DNA of 64,000 nucleotides from NCBI GenBank assembly GCA_001566295.1, contig KQ964269.1:310001-374000 (forward strand), given 5' to 3'. Positions 56,308 to 64,000 of the stretch are shown here, one piece after another. Within the stretch, counting starts at the first letter, position 1. Each line of letters opens with the position of its first letter. The notes below the pieces were generated by a model, which saw only the letters and a program-made list of their open reading frames with translations, did no database searches and was not told the origin of the DNA. Both the position numbers and the translations under genes were made by a program. This stretch comes from Microdochium bolleyi (Eukaryota > Ascomycota > Sordariomycetes > Xylariales > Microdochiaceae).

Positions 56308-58738
56308 AGCCCTCTTCCTGAACACCCTCGACTTCTCTGCACGGCTGTTGTGGTTGCCTGGGGGGAAGAGTTCTTGAGTGCTCTGTGACGGGGAAACTGT
56401 GGGACCTCGATGATGGGGCTCTTCCGATTCTCATGCACGAAGATCTGGATGTGATGATAAAGAGAGAGGTCAGCCTCTGTTCCGTGATTAGACTAATTCT
56501 ACTGTTGTATTGAAGGGTCGCAGGGTTGCAAATAATCATATGACATGCTGTTTCCTCACTGAGCTGCCCCCACAGGGCAGCAAACTGGAGGGCTGACAGT
56601 GAATGGTGCCCCCCCCCCCGGGGGAGCCAGGGCATCGGGGCGAATTGCCAAAGGCGGGAGCTCGGTGACGGGAATGCCCGGGGTGCCAGGGGGTCCCGGC
56701 GTTTGAGAGAGCGTTCCCGAACACGTGCAAAGCTAGCAAGTTGGCAAGGTCATGCTGCTTCGGTGCATTTGCTCTTCCCTGAATGAGCGTCTACGCAGTA
56801 GTAACAGAATGGGATGATCACCAAGCCCTGCAGCTTGTCACTTCTGCAAGCCCTCCCCCAGGAAGCGAGCAGAGGAAAGACTCGAGGCTTGAAGAAAACA
56901 AAGGTGGGGGGTGACCTGCGTGACCTCCTTCGCTTCGCGACTTGCACCATGGGCCAGCCAGATTGTATCGAGCGCAGGAGCAGGTTGCTTTCGTTACCCC
57001 GTCGTGCAGCTGGTTCTTCTGCCATATCGCCGTGCCGACGAATACTCCATCTCCGCCCAGGGGCTCCGGCACGAACGTGCGGGCGCGCATGCATCTTCTT
57101 CCGGAGTCGCGATTGGGCCGGCCGTCTCGCACGTGCTTTTGTACTCGGAAGTGACCGAGCAGTAGAGCAGGAGCACAGATCCAAGCAACGGACAGCCCGT
57201 CATTAGTGACTGTGGTGTCGGTCACACACTGCGGTCCACGCTCAGATTCAGATATCATGGGGTACACACTCTCCCGTAACAAAAGTGGCTGGCTGGGCGT
57301 CAACTAACCAGATCCTAGCTACCTATTACTGTTTTAGCGGGCTCTCTGGCCCCCTCTTGCATCATAATCCCTCATGCTCCGCAGATCTCCGTAGGGCACC
57401 CCAAAACGGTCGTCTTCAAGCCCATGTGGTCTATCAGCGAAGAGGGGCCTTGAGCCATGCACGCTCAACTAGGGACCACCACCCGCAGGGGCAAACGGGC
57501 CTGCCCTGGTGGGAGAGAAAAAGATGAAACCCATCGACGACGATAACGGCATGGCTCCTTGTTGATGCCCGACCCAAGGGGCAGGATTTCCTCTTTCCAG
57601 GCCTGGCCAGGATGTGATGGTGGCCCCCCTCTCCTCCCCCTTGCTCTTCTCGCCGAAGCACGTCCGGGCGTTTTTCTTTCTTTCTAGAAGCTTTCTGCGT
57701 CGCACGTCCCCTCTGCATGTGACCCCTTCTGCGTGCGGCTGCGGCTCAGCCGCCAGTGCTTGGAGGACTAGGTTCCTGAGTCTCCAAGAGATTCTCCGGT
57801 GTTGTTGTAGTGCGCCAAGCTGATTGCGACGATCTGCTTGAGTGCGGCTTAGAGGATACGGAATGTTGGTCATGCGCGAGGTAAGTAACACTGCAAACAG
57901 CTTGTCAGTAAACATTTATCCCGTCCCAAAAGCCGAAGACTCCTCACACATAGCCGACCGACCATGTCGGTCCGTCGAGGCACCAACCAGGCGGAGGGCA
58001 CAGTCACATCACGGGGACGCTGCTGCACGGGCAACGCTGGACTACCAAACTACCCAAGGCCCGCCCCTCCCAAGAAAAGTCGAGCCGTCCAAACGGCCGG
58101 GTGGGAGGAAGGCTCGGTGGCTGGGGAGGGATGGGAATGGGGCCTCGCGGGGAAGCCAGGGCCAGAGTGCCCCGAGATCAGGGGGGCGGTCCAGTGAAGC
58201 AGCAAGGCGCTCGGAACGAGATCATGCTGCCAATCAGCGCCACCGGAGATGAGAGCCGTCGCCCATGATGCGGCAAGCCGCCCCCCCCCTCCCTAGTCAG
58301 GTATTTTGATTATCGTCGTCGGTGCGCAGGATGCCTGTTGCCGGCCGGTGCAAGGGACAGTATCATGATGGAGCTTGCTGCTGCTGCCCGAGCGACGATT
58401 TATTGCTTAATTCGTTCGGAATGGTAGCCTTATTTGATGATGATTATTTCGTACCGGAGCGATGGAGGTGGTTGGGGTAATCCGTCTGGCCCGTGGTGAC
58501 TTCGTGCAGGTCCCCAAAGTTTCCCTCCTTCGGCAGTCGCTCCGACAGGTGTGTGACACGGAGAGAGGAAACTCTCGACAAGCGCGAGTCTGCCTGGTCG
58601 CGCAAAGGTCCAGAACACGCGACGCGTGCACGCAACGCAGCACGGAAGCCTGATCTGCAGATGCAGACAACGGCTGCTGCAGAGGGGGCAATGAGCTAAC
58701 ATTAGAGGCATAAGTAACAGTGGCGTGTGCGCACGACT

Positions 58739-58752
58739 GCATGCATGCATGC
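58739..58752. repeat. (GCAT)n self-complementary repeat
   Basis: Three to four units, same family as the repeats near 32,700 and 55,880. Confidence 0.8.
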
Positions 58753-61700
58753 CTACGGCTACAGCTGCCGGCAAAGGGAAACCGGTGGGCGAGGAGGGCG
58801 CGCTAGAAGAACCATGATCCTGAGCTGGTCGTTGTCAAGATGAGGGGAAGGAGTGAGGAGGAGGAGGATGGTTTAGAGTTTGGCCTTGTTGGAGGTCCTT
58901 GTGGAGGAGGAGCGCCCAAAAGGACCAGATCGCGTAACGTGTTTTTGGAGACCGGGCTTGCATCCTGCAAGCCACCAGTGCTTTATTCGCAGGCGCGATA
59001 AACTTGGTATGTTCCATTGTTCTTTCTCCCTCTGCGCGTGCAGGTACCTATCCTGGATGAGAGCAGTCATCAACCGCATGGTCGCATGGTCCACCGTTAC
59101 TCCGTACGCTGCGGGTATCAGGGGAGATGCTCGCCGTGCTGGGGCGAGAGACCTTGTGCACGATAGATATGGGCACCCGCTTCACCGTTGACGGCAAGCC
59201 GCGCAGGGCCTTTTGACTGGTACCAGTGCTCCGGGACGGAACGTGGTTCCGTCGCAGCCCTGCGCCCGCCGTGCGGCACAGCGCGCGATGATGGATTCCC
59301 GTCCGTCCTGTTGCATTTCCGGGGTGGTAAGGGCTGTCGCCGACCGACCTTGCTGGGAGACACGGGTGCCGATCTCTTTTTTGGAGAAGGTCATGGATGA
59401 TAATTACCGCAAGAACAGAGGGAGAGGGGAATGGCAGGACTGCGGCGGTAGGTAGCTCGGCAAGCTGTCCCATGCATGACCTCGCGTGGCTTGTCTACAG
59501 GGACCCCTGCATCTGCAGCAGTCAGGCCAATAGGAAGCCGGCGGCAGCATGTCCGGGACCAGCAGGGATGCATCCCAGGAGCTCGGGAATGGGTGTGGTG
59601 GTTCATGGGGAGTGGTGTGGGTGTTGTGAGAGAAGAGGAGAGGAGAGGAGCCGAGGGGGCGGCAGGGGACCGAGTAATGATCCGTGGCTTGTGACCAGCA
59701 CTATGACGTTTCGACCGCTGGGCCGGGCATTGGCACCCGCCCGGCTCATCTCACCCCAAGAGAGAGGGCACGACACATGACACGGCAACGACCAGGCACC
59801 TTTGGAAATGGCCAGCTGCCCGACGATATCCTCGCCCGTGGCTCGTGCCGGGCCTACACCTACGCCGCGATGAAACATAGGGCACACGGTGACGTTGGGT
59901 AGCAACCACAGGTGACGAGCAACCGGCCTGGCCGCTGCGGCACCACCTCCGAGCAGCCTGTCTTGAATGGTTTCCCGATCAGGCCCTCTCTGTCGCTCTG
60001 CCGTGGTACGCGATATCGTTCCGGCACTTCCCCGGCGGCAATGTCAGTCGAAACGTCTTTGCTTTTCGGTTCCTTGTGGGGGACTTTAGAGACAATGGCG
60101 CCTCCCTTGATGTATTCGAGCGCCTGGCATTTCTCCCGAGCGATGCGCATTCCCAAATGGGATGAAGAATGGCCTGATGGAGCCCCCTGGCCGGCCCGTC
60201 CCAAGTACGCTACGCTATCAAGACGAGTTGATCGATTTATTCTTCGCCGCCGAAGACGGTCCACTGTCGTTAACACCGGCCCATGCTCTGCGCAACGGGA
60301 GCGATAGTCTCGTCGCAGCAGAGTTCGTCAGCAGCGCCTGCCCGGCCCGGGGAAGTGTCCGGAGAGGCTTGCTTGCATGCTCTCCTTGCTCGTGCATGCG
60401 CGTGTGCCGTGGGACGTCAGCCGCAACCTCTGGTCCTCAGAAGCTCTCGTGCAAGTCGTTCAAACACCCGGGTGGTTCCCCGGCTTGTGTCTGCTGCATG
60501 AACAGTAATTGTTGCGATTACTGACCCGGATCTGGCAGTGCACTCGTGCCGGCTCCGGACCGCACTCCCTCCCAGCTGAGCCAGGCTGCATCAGGAAGCC
60601 AGCGCCGTTGTCGCACCCCTAGCGAACCCTACGAGCCTCACCTCACGGCTCCAGTCCCCAGAGATCAGAGTTTCAGTCTAAGGCATCACTTCATGTCCCA
60701 GCCGAGGGCGCGCGTGCGCAGGCTGTGTTGGCGTTCCCATTTCTGTTACACATTGCCTCTGTAATTAATCAATTACCCCAGACAACGGGCGGACTGCACT
60801 TGACGTTATTACCACATGGCCTGGCACCGGACAGGACAAGACAGGACAGGACAGGACACGCCCTCATCTCCACACTCTCATCTCGGGGGACACAGGCTCA
60901 CGGGCCTACGCAGTCCCGATCGTACGGTCGCACCAACCGGAACCTCCCCCACATGCATGCCTCCCCAGCTGGGCTTGGGGCTCTCCCATGGACTTGGGTT
61001 CGCCCAGCCCGGCACATGCACGTACGGTTGTTCGCATCGGCACTTGGAGCCTGCCTGCCTACGGTACCTTACCTACCCTAACCTGCCGGCACCCAGTACT
61101 TGCATTCCAGACCAGACCGGTCAGCTGCAAAAGGACAGCCGGGGCTCAGAAGGAAAAGCTGCCTTCCACTGTCACCAATCTGCACGAGTCGTGCCATTGT
61201 ACTTGGTCAGCAGGGATTGCGGTGTCCTGGGGTTTCGCCGCAAGCATGACCTGGAAACCGGAGAAGAGTGACGTAGTTGCTCGACAATCCGCCTCGTCTT
61301 TCTCCACGATCTGAAATATCCTTCATCAAAGACGGCCCGAATGGCGGCAAGAAGGAGAGGAGGAACAGAACATGGTGACTGGTGTCTTGTCCTCGAGGGT
61401 AATGGCAAGTTCCCCGAATGGGGTCTGCAGTGGTGAGGCGGTTTCCCCCGTTAGCGCACCACACAGCCTGTGGCATCTCCCTTTCGTCGTCGCTGGGCCA
61501 GGTCCTTGGGGGTGTACTTGTGCAGATCAGACCTGGAGATGCGAGTGCTGCACATAACCATGTGCTTTCACCCGGCCACCTGAGGCCTCGCTGGATGACC
61601 ACACCACGAAGATCAAGACTGGAAGAGCGAGCTTCGGAGCAACAACAACATCACTCCCACCAGCGCACGGAGGAACTTCCGATGTCGCGTGTGCGCGTGT

Positions 61701-64000
61701 GCTTCGGGTCGGTTGGGCCCCTCCCGGCCGAAACTCGAAGTCCGAGACTTACAGTAGTGTCAAGCTGTGCCGCAACCCTGCGTCCTTCTAGCACAAACCG
61801 CAGCTGCACTCTTCCCCCCAAAAATGGTCTGATCTGCTGTGATATTGCCTACCGGCGCGCGAAACAAACGTGACCAAAAGAAAAGAAAAGTTGTGCGCGG
61901 TTCGGCACATGCGCAGGATAGAAACGGTGGTTTAGACATCGTGCCCTGCACATATTGGGATGAAATGCAGCGTGGAGAAGTGGTCTCGTCAATTTTCGAA
62001 ATAATAGAATGTTTTATTCATCACGAGACTATTTCAAGCCCAGCCCATGTCAAGTGTCTTTGCTGATGCCAAAATGGAAAATGCATGCTCTGCTCTCCTC
62101 CCCTCCTTCCCTTTGCCGACCTTCCCGAGCATGTTCGTGGTGTTCCAAGACACGGCGCCATCACCGTGCCGTGTCTGACATTGCTGGGCGCGAAAGGAGA
62201 GGGAGTTCCCAACGGGTAAGTCAGACATGCAGGGACCCCCGCTCGCCACACCTTCGGCGGGTTCTCCGGGCTTGGGCGGGTTGTGCCGGGACAGAGCCTA
62301 GAACGTGCTTGTGTTCCACCTCGGACCGCTGGTATGCCTCGTTGTCTTGTAATTATCTTTCTCGTATTTTATCGACTGGAGCTGAATTGTCTGCGCTGAG
62401 GAGGGTCAGGGTGAAAGATACCGCTTCCAGTGGTCCGCATATGGGTCTTGACTCTGTAATGCTTGTTAGCCAAGGGCAAGACTGCTGACGTTGACCGTTT
62501 GTGGGGTGCCAGAAAGCAGGGTTGAGCTGTCAAGTATGGAAATTCAGGAATCCGCCAATGAGAGACTGGCGAATTCAGCGTTGTGACAACAGCCTGGCCA
62601 GGGCTCATGCTGCAGAATCTGACAAGTGACGGTAATGGTGGACATGGGGGCAATATATGAGTTCAAGTATATGTTCGGCGGCAGTTCGTCTACACGAGCC
62701 GAGATGTCATGCCTCGCAAGAGATGTCCCCGTAGTCAGCTCAGCCTGTGTCTGCGAGATATAGCTGCGAGCTGGAAGCAATGCTGCCACTCTTCATTGTC
62801 CGATGTAGAATTGGTTCAATGAGGCGCCCGAGACTGATGCAAGCCATGATCATGCACAAGAACAAACTGCCGGGACTTGACTGACCGTGTTGATCTGGCA
62901 GAAGAGCAGCTAACCACGAGGGCGGCAGCCTGTGTGGATAGACCCTGAAAAACCGTGAAATCGCTAAAGACGTAAAGATCGTCACGAGAAGAAACAACTA
63001 CCCCATGCAGTACCCATCGTTTGTCTGCAAATCAATTCTTCCGGGTCTCATTCGCTTGCCTGTTGTGAGGCGCATGGTCACACGCATGCTCGCAAAGTCT
63101 ATAGTTTGACAGATCATGCATGCAGAAAATACATCTCGGCACTCGTGATTGATCGGATCTGGGGGACGGAGACAACTAATTCTCTATCGCCACTCTACTT
63201 CCCCCCCGCCTCACTCCGCAAGATCCATCATAGCCGCCCCTATGCGCCGATGCGCTGGCGACCAATGTGTCATCTCACCGCTTGTGCTGTCGCCGCTCTC
63301 ATGACGCACCTTGACCCTGCTTGTCTGCCTGCCTGTCGCCCCGGGCGGGGGGGATGACACGACAACGACAAACCCTTCGACTGCCGTTCATGCAGCGGGG
63401 TTCCTGTGGGACACAGCTCCACGGCGGAAGGAACCATGACTGACAGATTGACAGGTTGTGTGTTTTTCCTTTTCCCGCTCGTCCGAAACAGAACGGATCG
63501 CGTGCTGCCATGTTCCGTTTTTTAATGTCATTTTTTCTGATCATGCTTTTGGCTATTTCCAGAGGGACAAAATGCCTGGTGGCCTCAGCTTGGTGCCCAG
63601 GTGGCCCTGTCCTGGGACACATTTGCATGTGTGCGGCCACGCATCACATGTGGGACACAAAAGCTGAACACGGGCCATCGCTCCCGCTCAGCTGTGAAGA
63701 CCAGCTTTGCCCAGAAAGAAGGAACCGCAGAAGGATCAAGCATTGGGCTGGTCAGGCTTGAGGAGTGTCACGCTGGTACCCCACAGAGGATATGACACAT
63801 GCAGAGCCGAGGAAGACACTGCCGCAAGCAGGAAACCACGGCCAGCCTGCCTCGAGGAGCAGTGCATGACCACGACGTGCGTGCCAATTCAGGGTTTTAC
63901 CTCCTCGCCTGCTCTGCCTTGCGTTTCCCAGGGTCCAGCCCGGAATGTGGGGGACGAGGAGCGTGTCAGTCACAGTCACAGGGTCCACCCCACTGGAGTT

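Larger units (their letters stand above)
50514..64000. other. 13.5 kb gene-poor tract, runs off the right edge
   Basis: Upstream of the DUF1752 gene I find no reading frame with a recognisable domain or credible exons up to the window end. Part of 50514-51500 is probably the promoter and 5' UTR of the DUF1752 gene. The longest frames (55008-55553, 51495-51980, 57469-57915) show skewed composition driven by simple repeats or GC bias. Simple repeats include TC, ATGC, ATGT, CAA and AGGAC types. The tract could be a long regulatory region or carry non-coding RNA. Confidence 0.45.

Overview
This is nuclear DNA of a filamentous ascomycete. Genes are split by short introns of about 55-130 bases with GTAAGT/GTGAGT-type donors, CTNAC-like branch points and CAG/TAG acceptors. 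The two tRNA genes are of eukaryotic type, one with an intron just 3' of the anticodon. Several proteins belong to families known mainly from filamentous ascomycetes. The protein style suggests Sordariomycetes (Hypocreales/Glomerellales-like), but the species cannot be read from the sequence. Exon boundaries below were worked out by hand from splice signals and frame continuity. No alignment or database search was run.

Layout, 1-37 kb (gene-rich, mostly housekeeping): the 3' end of an alpha/beta-hydrolase gene; tRNA-Pro(UGG) with intron; a CCCH zinc-finger protein (minus); an Lsb5-like VHS/GAT protein (minus); a fungal protein of unknown function (plus); a coiled-coil protein (minus); an HSPA12-like Hsp70-fold ATPase in ten exons (plus); a stand-alone DRAP/cytidine-type deaminase (minus); a DNAJC9-like J protein (plus); the telomere-capping OB-fold protein Stn1 (plus), with a probable broken gene fragment on the opposite strand behind it; a secreted GH81 endo-1,3-beta-glucanase (plus); a Vcx1-type vacuolar Ca2+/H+ exchanger (plus); two-domain glyoxalase I with a candidate mitochondrial leader (plus); tRNA-Lys(CUU); a short-chain dehydrogenase (minus); a glutathione S-transferase (minus); and a small glycine-zipper protein (plus).

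Layout, 37-64 kb: almost empty of recognisable genes. About 11.6 kb (37,078-48,718) and 13.5 kb (50,514-64,000) flank one gene, a DUF1752/DUF3295 (Mks1-like) putative regulator on the minus strand. These stretches carry poly-G runs, simple repeats, self-complementary ATGC repeats and one hairpin. They hold only short, unconvincing reading frames.

The genes do not form an obvious pathway or secondary-metabolite cluster. Glyoxalase I, the GST and the SDR share a loose detoxification theme, but they lie on both strands and are separated by a tRNA and kilobases of intergenic DNA, so a functional cluster is not supported. I found no convincing novel multi-gene system. The items most worth a second look are the glycine-zipper protein, the two gene-poor tracts, the broken gene behind STN1, and the alternative-start arrangements at GLO1, VCX1 and the DNAJC9-like gene.
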